A stretch of 40,401 nucleotides of DNA, taken from CAZDQL01 sp964507325. Its GTDB lineage: Bacteria; Planctomycetota; UBA1135; GCA-002686595. Location: assembly GCA_964507325.1 (NCBI GenBank), contig CAZDQL010000060.1:1-40401 (forward strand). Reading direction: 5' to 3'. This document shows, piece after piece, positions 34,001-40,401 of this stretch (its first letter is position 1; each line of letters opens with the position of its first letter). Both the position numbers and the translations under genes were made by a program. Under the pieces are notes generated by a model. It saw nothing but the letters and a program-made list of their open reading frames with translations, was not told the DNA's origin and ran no database searches.

Positions 34001-34700
34001 CCGCGGAAGCGTCGCGGGCCAGCCCGAAGTCGAGCAGGATCGGCTCCCCCTCAGGCGTGAGGAAGAGGTTGGCGGGCTTGATGTCGCGGTGCACCAGGCC
34101 CGCTTCGTGGGCGGCGTGCAGGGCGCGGGCGGCGCGCTCGAAGTAGTGCAGCACGCGGGCCAGCTCGGTGCGGTCCCGGGGGGGTGCCGGCAGGGGCTCG
34201 CGCCGCCCGCCCGCCAGGTGGGAGGCGAGGTCGCAACCGGGGAGCAGGGGCATCGCCAGGTACGGGGGGTCCCCGTCGATCTCCGCGTCCAGGACGGGAC
34301 AGATCCCGGGGTGCGCCAGGCGGGCGACCGACTCCGCCTCGCGCCGGAAGCGGGTGCGACGCTCTTCGCCGACGAAGGCGCCCGAGAGCAGCTTGAGCGC
34401 CACCTGGCGCTCGATGCGCGTGTCCTCGGCGCACCACACGCTCCCCTGCCCTCCGGAGCCGAGCTCGCGCAAGAGGCGGTAGGGACCCACCCGCGCCACG
34501 CCCTCCCCGACCTCCGCGACCTCCGCCGCGCCGGTGGACTCCCCACGCAGGCGCAAGTACTCCGCGGCGATCGCCTCTTCGTGGCCGGGGAAGCGCGCCA
34601 GGTAGGCGGTCAGTCCCAGGTCGCGACCCCGCTCCAGGTCCTCGCGGTAGTCCGCGAGGAAGTCGAAGACGGCGGCGGCGGCGGGATCGTCGGAGCGCAT
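31083..34700 (-). CDS. Transmembrane Ser/Thr protein kinase with WD40 repeats
   Basis: This 1205-residue protein begins with a short helical region and a Hanks-type kinase domain (residues 74-345). Motifs are LGSGGQGSVW, VALK (Lys103), HRDIKPAN (Asp206), DFGLA (Asp224), GTPAYMSSEQL and RTDVYSLGASLYEAL. All catalytic residues are present. A single membrane span (GLSGTFAALALGLVVALVLL, near 376-395) follows. About 780 residues of WD40-type repeats then form one or two beta-propellers, with blades such as GTARLWDLDGNPLG, RSVRLWRAADGAPLG and GSVYVWSAADGELFV. The propeller is presumably extracytoplasmic and may sense a ligand. The start ATG 34700 is eight bases from a TAGAAT. It diverges from an ECF sigma gene 57 bases away, a pairing frequent in Planctomycetota, so it may control that sigma factor. 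Confidence 0.94.
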   Translation of the reverse strand: MRSDDPAAAAVFDFLADYREDLERGRDLGLTAYLARFPGHEEAIAAEYLRLRGESTGAAEVAEVGEGVARVGPYRLLRELGSGGQGSVWCAEDTRIERQVALKLLSGAFVGEERRTRFRREAESVARLAHPGICPVLDAEIDGDPPYLAMPLLPGCDLASHLAGGRREPLPAPPRDRTELARVLHYFERAARALHAAHEAGLVHRDIKPANLFLTPEGEPILLDFGLARDASADEEALTRAGEVFGTPAYMSSEQLRGASDELDRRTDVYSLGASLYEALCGARPFSAESRYELEQAILFAPVPDPRERNRALTLDVRVVLGTALDKNRERRYATALELAEDLRRIREYEPVRARPAGVGLRLARWARRQPGLAAGLSGTFAALALGLVVALVLLGRVRDALEDAGRNLDRAHGRQFAARAVELAQENPSVALALGIRGAELLPDHQGRSALYAPLFSCRLERIFDAADAYWCFDLEVTGDGRAVGVFRLAGEEEPFDGGLGVWEVASGRELLLQRFPGDPLRALALHPSGRVALVGTQSGRVIALELENRRVLFDRELGAAGEDPVLWLEFSPDARSFVAQLAQSTSRWSFPDPRPLNRYAAPAGEASMARFSPDGRHLLTSPRHLAGPDVGRSTVARLWNARGGDLVAELTGHAGPLRWAEWKRDGSAVVTAADDGTARLWDLDGNPLGAPLEHGPGQRVLCARFSPDGTRLLTTTESALSGEELPSGGGAILWDLSSREGRPVEGHEGPVVHAVWSADGERVATTSHDRSVRLWRAADGAPLGVGKSQLRPLGSVWSADGESILTWSWGYRVYVWKVGAMPYAYPLRDSGALRSARFVGAGDRAQTLSEDGRLSLWRTPREHGRSEGDAGTPLMEIDLSADRPALACFAGEEARAVAIDGEGRLRQWDLESGQEARAPSAPVEAPRELLLDDTGRSALVLRGEGAPLLFALSDPAQPRELTSCATATHAAFAPATGILALAPVAGGVELLDPDGGEGPGAIPLPEGPIADLGWSPDGSLLAVLMRRDARLFLLEVPGGARRIDGATFEHGRVCWSPAGDALLGWDERLGGRLALYRIVDGGLESVQPEVRPLGGVSAVAFHPSGRWFAASTLAGTGRSAPGSVYVWSAADGELFVRFPLHRGSVDALALGVDAADLRVLSAGEGGALVWPLDPLPAARARKPRELDPHEERRETFLATGRQE

Positions 34701-34757
34701 CGTGGTCGATTCTAGAGGGGCAAGTGGCCCGATCGGGTGCGCGGTTAGAATCGTCGT
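34701..34757. promoter_or_regulatory. Divergent promoter with mirrored TAGAAT boxes
   Basis: In the 57 bases between the kinase and sigma genes, TAGAAT occurs on the minus strand at 34714-34709 (eight bases before ATG 34700). It occurs again on the plus strand at 34746-34751 (six bases before GTG 34758). Both fit -10 hexamers of leaderless transcripts. No clear -35 pair is visible. Confidence 0.5.
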
Positions 34758-35366
34758 GTGCCCTGCCCTCCCGACTCCACTCGCCATTGGCTCGACGCGG
34801 CACGCGCCGGGGACGAGGAGGGTTTCGCGCGGCTCTTCGAGCACCTCGCTCCCGCGCTGCACGCCTGGGCGGAGCTGCGCATCCACCCGCCCCAGCGCCC
34901 CTGGGTCGAGCCGAGCGACGTGGTCCAGGAGGTGTGGCTCAGGGCCTGGCGCGCCCTGCCGCGCTTCGAGCCCGACGCGGTGCCCTTCCGCCCCTGGCTC
35001 TTCCGCATCGCCAAGAACGTGCTCCTGGAGGCGGGGCGTCAGGTGGCCCGCGCCCGCTCCGGGTCGGGGATGGGTCCGACGACGCGGCTCTTCGCCCTCG
35101 AGAACCTGCCCGACACCGCCACCGCGATCAGTCGCCGGCTGGTGCGCGACGAGGGGCTGGCCGCCTTCGCCGAGCGGGTGCGCGAGCTCGAGGACGCGGA
35201 GCGCAAGTTGGTCGTGCACTGCGGGCTCGAGGGCCTGACCCACCGGGAGGTCGCCACGCGGCTCGGACTCTCCACCGAGGCGGTCACCAAGCGCTGGCAG
35301 CGCCTGCGGGCGCGTCTCGAGGCCTCCGGGTTGCCGCAGCGCCTGAACCTGGAGGGGGCCGCCTGA
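34758..35366 (+). CDS. ECF-type sigma factor paired with the kinase
   Basis: This 202-residue sigma factor has region 2 near residues 45-95 (VEPSDVVQEVWLRAWRAL, then FRPWLFRIAKNVLLEAG). Region 4 lies near residues 140-190 (ERKLVVHCGLEGLTHREVA, then STEAVTKRWQRLRARLE). It starts at GTG 34758, six bases after TAGAAT, with no Shine-Dalgarno. Divergence from a membrane kinase with a sensor propeller suggests phospho-regulation of this sigma factor, as is known for some kinase-linked ECF groups. It is unrelated in detail to the two sigma factors at 717 and 1321. The next gene downstream begins 45 bases after its stop and may be in the same transcript. Confidence 0.92.
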   Translation: MPCPPDSTRHWLDAARAGDEEGFARLFEHLAPALHAWAELRIHPPQRPWVEPSDVVQEVWLRAWRALPRFEPDAVPFRPWLFRIAKNVLLEAGRQVARARSGSGMGPTTRLFALENLPDTATAISRRLVRDEGLAAFAERVRELEDAERKLVVHCGLEGLTHREVATRLGLSTEAVTKRWQRLRARLEASGLPQRLNLEGAA

Positions 35367-35411
35367 GAGCGGCAGGTGGTGTACCCTGGTCCTCGCCCCC
35401 GGATCCGCACC

Positions 35412-36581
35412 ATGACCTTCACCGAGTCCGACGCTCCCCCCACTTGCGTCGGGATTCTGCTCTGGCGCCGAACGCCGCGGGGGCGGAAGGTCTTCTGCCT
35501 GGAGCGCGATCGGCAGCTGATCCTCCCCAAGGGCCTGGTGGACGACGGGGAAGAGGAGGGGCAGGGGGCGCGCAGGTTGGCGCGCGCCTTCGCCGGCGCG
35601 CGGGTCGGAGCCGGACGGCCGCGGGAGGTTCCTCCGGGGGACGAAGGCGCGGTCTCCTGGTGGGAGCTGCGTTGGAGAGGAGCGGCTGAGGAGCAGAGTC
35701 CCCTCGAGGGCTCCCGCCCCCTCTGGCTGCCCCTCGAGGAAGCGCAGCGCCGGCTCGCCCACCGGGCGGAGCGGGAGCTCGTACACGGCATGACCCCCAC
35801 CCTCCTCTCGCGCTGGCGCGACGCGTGGGATCGGCCGCGCGCGGCCCGCGCGCGGCGCACCGAGTGGCTCCTGGAGGACCTGCGGCGGCGCATCGAGTCC
35901 AGGGCGCAGGGAGACGCGACGGGGGACGCGCCCAGCGGCTGGCGCGAGCGGGCGCTCTTGCTCCTGGACCGCGCGGGGGAGGCCTACGGCGCAGGGGACG
36001 GGCCCGGCTGGCGCACGGCCCTGCACGAGGCGCAGCGCTTGGACCTCTACGGACTCGACCCGCTGGAGCGGGAGGCGAAGGCGGAGGAGCTGGCCATGGC
36101 CGCGGAGCAAGAGCTCGAGGGATCCGCGCGGATGGCGGTCCTGGGGCTGCTGCGCGACGGGGCCGAGGCGAACGCCCTGGTGCGCGCCGCCGCGTTGCTC
36201 GACGCCGCGCGCGAGGAGCGCTCCGCCGCCCGCGAGGAGCGCGCCCTCCTGGGCAGCGCCCTCGCCGTCGGCCTGCTGGGTCTCTGGATCCTGGGCCAGA
36301 GCGCCTGGTTCTCGACCGACGCGGCGCTGCGCCCCGACGGCCTCTACCTGGGTGTGGCCCTCCTGGGCGCCATCGGCGGAGCGACGAGCGCCCTGCTCTC
36401 CCCGGGTCGGGGGCCGGCACTCCTGCGCCCGATCCTGGGAGGACTGGTGGCGATGCTCCTCTGGCTGGTGGTGGCCGCGGGGGTCCTGTCCCTCGGCCCC
36501 CTGTCACCCGCTGCCTGGTCGGTGGTGGCCTTCGTCGCCGGCTTCGGCGAGCGCTTCGTCACCCGCGCCGCGACCCAGTAG
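35412..36581 (+). CDS. Membrane protein with N-terminal degenerate Nudix domain
   Basis: This 389-residue protein starts with a Nudix-like fold (residues 10-145): VGILLWRRTPRGRKVFCLE, ILPKGLVDDGEEEG and, later, WLPLEEAQRRLAHRAERELV. In the Nudix box Gly41, Glu47, Arg55 and Gly62 are in register. The three glutamates of RE-U-x-EE are Leu56, Ala59 and Phe60, so metal-dependent hydrolysis is not expected and ligand sensing is more likely. A helical middle part precedes four hydrophobic spans (LLGSALAVGLLGLWILGQ, YLGVALLGAIGGATSALL, LLRPILGGLVAMLLWLVV, SVVAFVAGFGERFV). ATG 35412 is preferred over GTG 35376. It follows the sigma gene and overlaps the convergent DUF368 gene by 78 bases. Confidence 0.8.
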   Translation: MTFTESDAPPTCVGILLWRRTPRGRKVFCLERDRQLILPKGLVDDGEEEGQGARRLARAFAGARVGAGRPREVPPGDEGAVSWWELRWRGAAEEQSPLEGSRPLWLPLEEAQRRLAHRAERELVHGMTPTLLSRWRDAWDRPRAARARRTEWLLEDLRRRIESRAQGDATGDAPSGWRERALLLLDRAGEAYGAGDGPGWRTALHEAQRLDLYGLDPLEREAKAEELAMAAEQELEGSARMAVLGLLRDGAEANALVRAAALLDAAREERSAAREERALLGSALAVGLLGLWILGQSAWFSTDAALRPDGLYLGVALLGAIGGATSALLSPGRGPALLRPILGGLVAMLLWLVVAAGVLSLGPLSPAAWSVVAFVAGFGERFVTRAATQ

Positions 36582-37604
36582 CCGGGTGGCGGCGAAGCCG
36601 GCGGCGAGCAGGGCCAGGCTGGCGAGCACCTGCACGAAGGTGGGGCGGTAGAGAGTGAGCTGGCCCGCGAGCTCCACCAGCTCGCTCGGCTTGCGGTCGG
36701 CCCAGGTGGCCGCGAGCTCCTCCAGCTTCTCGTCGGTCAGCTCGTCCCCGTACTTGGCGCGCACGGCCGCGTGATCCGCCCCGTCCAGGACCATGGTGAG
36801 CGCCTTGCGCGTCGGGCGGTGGGCCAGGTCGGGGTGGCGCGCCTCCTGGAAGGGCCACAGTCCGAAGACGGAGCCGCAGAGCAGCCCCAGGAGTGCCCCG
36901 TGGGAGATCGAGGGTTGACGTCGCAACAACCAGCGCAACACGTTGGAGAGCAGCCCCACCCCCAGCACCGCGCCGACCACCACGGGGACGATGATCGCGG
37001 CCGAGCCCGCCGGGTCTTCGCGCAGCGCTCCCGCGGAGAGGCTCCCGATCACGAGGTCGTACATCCCCAGGATCAACAGCACGTAGGAGCCCGAGACCCC
37101 GGGCAGGATCATGCTCGACGCCGCCGCTGCTCCCACCACGGCGAGCATCGGCACGGTGGCGGGAAGACTTGTCCCGGAGAGCCCCCAGGCCAGTGCCGCC
37201 ATGGCGGCCATCCCCACGGCTCCCGCGACGAAGACCCCCGCCGACCAGGGCCGGGAGAGGCGAGCGAGCGCGGGGACGCCCCCCAGGGTGAGACCCACGA
37301 AGAGGCTGTACATCGCCCAGCGGTGGCTCGAGACCAAGGAGACCGCCACCCCGGAGAGGGAGACGATCGCCAGGACCAACCCGAACCCCAGGACCGCCAG
37401 GAAGAGGAGGCTCTCCCGGCGCAGGCGCAGGCGCGTGACGTCGGCGACCGCCCCGATGAAGCGGTCGTAGAGTCCCACCGCCAGGATCATCGTTCCGCCG
37501 CTGATCCCCGGCACCAGGTTGGCGAGCCCCATAAGGACTCCACCTAAGAGGCTGCGGTGGATCGGAGGAGGGGCGGGGGGCACGGGGGAGGACTCGCGGG
37601 TCAT
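36504..37604 (-). CDS. DUF368 family membrane protein (undecaprenyl-phosphate translocase type)
   Basis: This 366-residue polytopic membrane protein belongs to DUF368, the family of PopT, reported to return undecaprenyl phosphate across the membrane for cell envelope synthesis. The duplicated signature is visible twice: GLANLVPGISGGTMILAVGLYDRFI (residues 26-50) and SMILPGVSGSYVLLILGMYDLVI (residues 164-186). About nine further hydrophobic spans are spread along the chain, with a soluble insert at 265-320. The start is ATG 37604. The 3' end overlaps the Nudix-like gene on the other strand by 78 bases, encoding a hydrophilic tail (GRGAGDEALAEAGDEGHH) that may be a lineage-specific extension. 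Confidence 0.9.
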   Translation of the reverse strand: MTRESSPVPPAPPPIHRSLLGGVLMGLANLVPGISGGTMILAVGLYDRFIGAVADVTRLRLRRESLLFLAVLGFGLVLAIVSLSGVAVSLVSSHRWAMYSLFVGLTLGGVPALARLSRPWSAGVFVAGAVGMAAMAALAWGLSGTSLPATVPMLAVVGAAAASSMILPGVSGSYVLLILGMYDLVIGSLSAGALREDPAGSAAIIVPVVVGAVLGVGLLSNVLRWLLRRQPSISHGALLGLLCGSVFGLWPFQEARHPDLAHRPTRKALTMVLDGADHAAVRAKYGDELTDEKLEELAATWADRKPSELVELAGQLTLYRPTFVQVLASLALLAAGFAATRLLGRGAGDEALAEAGDEGHHRPGSG

Positions 37605-37757
37605 GGTCAGAGGATCGGCAGGGGAACCCGATCAGCCAACCTGCTCTGCTGGGTTTCCTCTCTCGTCTCGAAGGAGCTGGGCCACGATTCGATTATCCCG
37701 ATCCCCAAGTGCCCTGCACTTCGCCTTGAACTAGACTCGCCACATTCTGGCCTCGGG

Positions 37758-37776
37758 TCGGCGGGCCGGCCGCCGA
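37758..37776 (+). promoter_or_regulatory. Stem-loop in the leader of the lamin-tail gene
   Basis: In the 213-base gap between the DUF368 start and the gene at 37818, TCGGCGG (37758-37764) pairs with CCGCCGA (37770-37776) around a 5-base loop, about 40 bases before the start codon. The gap also contains TTGAACTAGACT near 37725-37740, a possible promoter. Nothing else is visible there. Confidence 0.35.
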
Positions 37777-37817
37777 ACTCCAGCACCCCCCCACTTCGAC
37801 TCTCCTAGGAACCCAGA

Positions 37818-38948
37818 ATGAGACTCTCCCGTACCCTGCCCGCAGCGGTGGCCTGCCTGCTCGGCGCAAACCTGGCCAACGCTCAGGAAATCCACTTCAA
37901 CGAGATCTTCGCTTCCCACACCGGAACCGACTACGACGAGTACATCGAGCTGATCGGGACGCCTGGAATGTCCCTCGACGGCTGGATGGTCGTGATCCTG
38001 GACGGCGACAGCTACGCCGCCGGCATCCTCGACCGCGCCTGGGACCTGACCGGACTGACGGTCCCCACCGACGGCTACTTCGTGCTCGGCAACCAGTCGA
38101 TCATCCAAGCCGACTACGGCCTGGCCAACGGCCCCCACGGCGGGGGCGCCAGCGACAACATCGAGAACGGGTCCCAGACCTACTACCTGCTCTGGACCGA
38201 CGACGTGCCCTTCGTCGAAGGCCTCTACAACTCGGACCTCGACCTGGACGACGACCTGGTCACCACCCTGGCCCAGTTCCCCGGCTCGATCACCCTGTAC
38301 GAGATCGTCGGGGTGTACGACGGCAGCGACCCCCTCGACCAGACCTTCGACGGCGCCCTCGACCTGGGCCCCGACCTGGCTGGTCCCTGGTCCCCCGCCG
38401 GGTACTTCCGCCCGGAGGACTACCCCGCCGGCTGGTGCACCGACGAGTGGCTGGACTTCTACCTGAACGGGCTCACCCCGGGCAGCCAGAACCCCGCCAG
38501 CACCTGCACCCAGAGTGGTGGCGATGTCCCCGTGGGCTCCAACTACTGTGGGCCGGCCAACCTGAACTCGACCGGCCAGTCCGGCGTCATGAGCGGCTTC
38601 GGCAGCACCGTCGCCACTGAGAACAACCTCGAGCTGACCGCGAGCCAGTTGCCCACCAACCAGTTCGGCTACTTCGTGACCAGCGAGACCCAGGGCTTCG
38701 TGGCCAACCCCGGTGGCTCCCAGGGCAACCTGTGCCTGTCGGGCAACATCGGCCGTTTCGTGGCCCAGGTGGGAAGCTCCGGACCGACCGGGACCCTGGT
38801 GATCCAGGTCGACCTGGCCAACATCCCGATCACTCCGCCCCAGGCGGTCCAGGCGGGTGAGACCTGGAACTTCCAGTGCTGGTTCCGGGACGTGAATCCG
38901 AACAACACGTCGAACTTCACCGACGGCCTGGAGATCCTGTTCAACTAG
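37818..38948 (+). CDS. Secreted lamin-tail-like protein with shared C-terminal module
   Basis: This 376-residue exported protein has a signal peptide (RTLPAAVACLLGANLANAQ). The N-terminal 200 residues resemble a bacterial lamin-tail (LTD-like) beta domain: EIHFNEIFASHTGTDYDEYIE and SLDGWMVVILDGDS, then GYFVLGNQS. The C-terminal 130 residues are the module shared with the paralogues at 27318-30940 and the endonuclease at 39093: YCGPANLNSTGQSGVMSGFG, TNQFGYFVTSETQGF, GSQGNLCLSGNIGRF and ETWNFQCWFRDVNP. AGGA lies nine bases before ATG 37818. It is followed by a strong hairpin. The role is unknown; the module may anchor or sort the protein. Confidence 0.87.
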   Translation: MRLSRTLPAAVACLLGANLANAQEIHFNEIFASHTGTDYDEYIELIGTPGMSLDGWMVVILDGDSYAAGILDRAWDLTGLTVPTDGYFVLGNQSIIQADYGLANGPHGGGASDNIENGSQTYYLLWTDDVPFVEGLYNSDLDLDDDLVTTLAQFPGSITLYEIVGVYDGSDPLDQTFDGALDLGPDLAGPWSPAGYFRPEDYPAGWCTDEWLDFYLNGLTPGSQNPASTCTQSGGDVPVGSNYCGPANLNSTGQSGVMSGFGSTVATENNLELTASQLPTNQFGYFVTSETQGFVANPGGSQGNLCLSGNIGRFVAQVGSSGPTGTLVIQVDLANIPITPPQAVQAGETWNFQCWFRDVNPNNTSNFTDGLEILFN

Positions 38949-38972
38949 ACAGCCAGGCTGACTGCGACCATC

Positions 38973-39006
38973 GCGGGCGGCGGTTCCCAAGGATCGCCGC
39001 CCGCGT
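38973..39006 (+). terminator. Hairpin after the lamin-tail gene
   Basis: CGCGGGCGGCG (38973-38983) pairs perfectly with 38996-39006 (11 bp) around a 12-base loop, 24 bases after the stop codon. There is no T tract. Its position fits a terminator before the endonuclease gene. Confidence 0.55.
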
Positions 39007-39054
39007 CCTCGTTCCCGACTCCCCAGGAACGGTGTTTGCGCGCCGACGGCGTGT

Positions 39055-39060
39055 ACAATT
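39055..39060 (+). promoter_or_regulatory. Candidate -10 box for the endonuclease gene
   Basis: TACAAT matches the -10 consensus at five of six positions and is isolated in GC-rich sequence, 32 bases before ATG 39093. No convincing -35 hexamer was found at the usual spacing, and the leader shows no Shine-Dalgarno. Confidence 0.35.
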
Positions 39061-39092
39061 CCGTTGGCTCTCCCCCATTCCCCGCCCCCACC

Positions 39093-40401
39093 ATGCGCTC
39101 TCCCCAGATCGGCCGGGCAACGGCTTGCGCGTCGTTCCTGTTCCTGCTCCTCTCGACCGCCGCCCAAGCCCAGCCGCCGGGCTACTACGACACCGTCGAC
39201 ACCACCAACCCGGACGCGTTGCGCTCCACCCTGCACGAGGTGATCGACGACCACGTCAAGATCCCCTACTCCTCCACCGGTACCGACACCTGGTGGGTGC
39301 TCGAGTTTGCCCAGCAGAATCCCAACGACACGTCCTACATCCTCGACGTGTACCGCAACGCCAGCTACCCGAAGGCGGGCGGGGGCAACCCCTACTACGA
39401 GCGCGAGCACACCTGGCCCAAGTCCTTCGGCTTTCCGGACGACGGCCCTGACAACTACCCCTACTCCGATTGCCACCAGCTCCACCTCTGCGACGGCGGC
39501 TACAACCAAGCGCGCAGCAACAAGCCCTACCGCTACTGCAACCCGGGGTGCGGGGAGTACACCACCGAAGTGAACAACGGTCAGGGCGGGGGCAGCGGCA
39601 CCTATCCGGGCAATTCGAATTGGACCGCGGGCTCCTTCGAGACCGGCACCTGGGAGATCTGGATCGGCAAGCGCGGCGACGTGGCGCGGGCCCTGATGTA
39701 CATGGACGTGCGCTACGAGGGAGGCGTGCACGGGGTGAGCGGCTACGCCGAGCCGGACCTGATCCTGACCGACAGCCAGGGCCTGATCAGCGGCTCGCTG
39801 ACCGGTCAGAACGAATTGGAGGCCTACATGGGGCTCCTCAGCGTGCTGATCCAGTGGCACTACGAGGATCCGGTGGACGACGAGGAGCGCTGGCGCAACG
39901 ACGTCGTCTTCGCCTACCAGGGCAACCGCAACCCCTTCGTCGACCACCCCGAATGGGTCGCCTGCCTCTTCGAGGACGATTGCGACCTGGGCTCGCGCTA
40001 CTGCGATCCGGCGGTCACCAACTCGAGCGGCAATCCAGCGGCGATGCTCGTCGACGGCAGCGTGGTGGCCAGCGACAACGACTTCCTCCTGGTCTGCGTC
40101 GACATGCCCACCAACCAATACGCGTACTTCCTGACCAGTCAGACCCAAGGGTTCGTAGCGCAACCCGGCGGCTCCCAGGGCAACCTCTGCTTGGGGGGCG
40201 AGATCGGGCGCTTCTCCTCCCAGATCCAGAACAGCGGCATCTTCGGCACGGTGGGGATCTCCGTGGACCTCACGGCTCTGCCCCTCACCCCCCCCCACGC
40301 GGTGGCGCCGGGTGAGACCTGGAGCTTCCAGTGCTGGTTCCGGGACGTGAATCCGACGCCCACGTCGAATTTCTCCGACGGCTTCTCGGTGACCTTCCTG
40401 T
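39093..40401 (+). CDS. Secreted endonuclease I family nuclease with shared C-terminal module (3' end outside window)
   Basis: 436 codons are present and the frame is still open at the window end; by comparison with its relative at 37818 only a few residues are missing. A signal peptide (ATACASFLFLLLSTAAQAQP) is followed by an endonuclease I (EndA/NucM-type) domain. Its motifs are EREHTWPKSFG (catalytic His), a DCHQLHLCDGGYNQARSN block, GDVARALMYMDVRYEG and QGNRNPFVDHPEW. Such enzymes degrade extracellular DNA non-specifically. The last 130 residues are the shared module (YCDPAVTNSSGNPAAM, TNQYAYFLTSQTQGF, GSQGNLCLGGEIGRF, ETWSFQCWFRDVNP). ATG 39093 is chosen because the signal peptide starts there. 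It may feed the cell or act on matrix DNA. Confidence 0.92.
   Translation, partial: MRSPQIGRATACASFLFLLLSTAAQAQPPGYYDTVDTTNPDALRSTLHEVIDDHVKIPYSSTGTDTWWVLEFAQQNPNDTSYILDVYRNASYPKAGGGNPYYEREHTWPKSFGFPDDGPDNYPYSDCHQLHLCDGGYNQARSNKPYRYCNPGCGEYTTEVNNGQGGGSGTYPGNSNWTAGSFETGTWEIWIGKRGDVARALMYMDVRYEGGVHGVSGYAEPDLILTDSQGLISGSLTGQNELEAYMGLLSVLIQWHYEDPVDDEERWRNDVVFAYQGNRNPFVDHPEWVACLFEDDCDLGSRYCDPAVTNSSGNPAAMLVDGSVVASDNDFLLVCVDMPTNQYAYFLTSQTQGFVAQPGGSQGNLCLGGEIGRFSSQIQNSGIFGTVGISVDLTALPLTPPHAVAPGETWSFQCWFRDVNPTPTSNFSDGFSVTFL

Noticed and set aside
37731..40298. An 855-codon minus-strand frame rich in Val/Gly/Asp
   Set aside because: Antisense to two secreted proteins with signal peptides and matching C-terminal modules; the Val-rich composition is what their codons give on the reverse strand.

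Overview
The window is GC-rich and densely coded on both strands. Its gene families point to the Planctomycetota: small ECF sigma factors, a Ser/Thr kinase with a WD40 tail facing an ECF gene, secreted proteins with dockerin-like Asp/Asn motifs and a shared C-terminal module, CARDB and lamin-tail proteins, a chlamydial Hc1-like mini-histone, and the futalosine menaquinone route. This placement is an inference from family content; no marker gene was compared.

Layout. Bases 1-4100 hold the tail of an unknown gene, two ECF-type sigma factors and an unrecognised block in which a tiny Tyr-rich ORF, a hairpin and a gene of one unknown family (shared YACGF...EKT core) occur twice in a row. Bases 4100-8650 hold membrane or exported proteins of unknown role, one resembling a gluzincin peptidase that has lost its catalytic residues, and a bacterial proteasome-like (HslV/BPH) Ntn hydrolase. 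Bases 8650-14640 (minus) hold an M17 aminopeptidase, a RecQ-type helicase, a small secreted protein and a six-repeat CARDB lipoprotein. Bases 14767-16553 (plus) encode futalosine hydrolase and a 1,4-dihydroxy-6-naphthoate synthase fused to a DUF952 domain.

The clearest system is the selenocysteine cluster on the minus strand (21407-17136): selA, selD, a glycerophosphodiesterase and tRNA-Sec. SelD is itself a selenoprotein. Its true start is 63 bases upstream of the apparent Met start, an in-frame UGA lies at the catalytic position, and a bacterial SECIS-like hairpin with a GGUCU loop follows. A conventional ORF call truncates it. selB is not in the window.

Upstream of selA on the same strand are an extended SDR and an FkbM methyltransferase, diverging from a SPASM radical SAM protein. 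Next come a string of hairpins, an Fpg/Nei-type glycosylase and RecJ on the plus strand. Bases 27318-30940 (minus) hold two tandem secreted paralogues, one broken by a one-base G-tract deletion. A kinase-WD40 gene and an ECF sigma factor diverge from 34700/34758. A membrane protein with a decayed Nudix box converges on a DUF368 transporter. The window ends in two plus-strand secreted proteins, a lamin-tail protein and an endonuclease I, that share a C-terminal module with the two paralogues.

Across the window, several genes carry a TANNNT hexamer exactly six bases before the start codon, as expected for leaderless mRNAs, whereas most secreted proteins have Shine-Dalgarno sequences.
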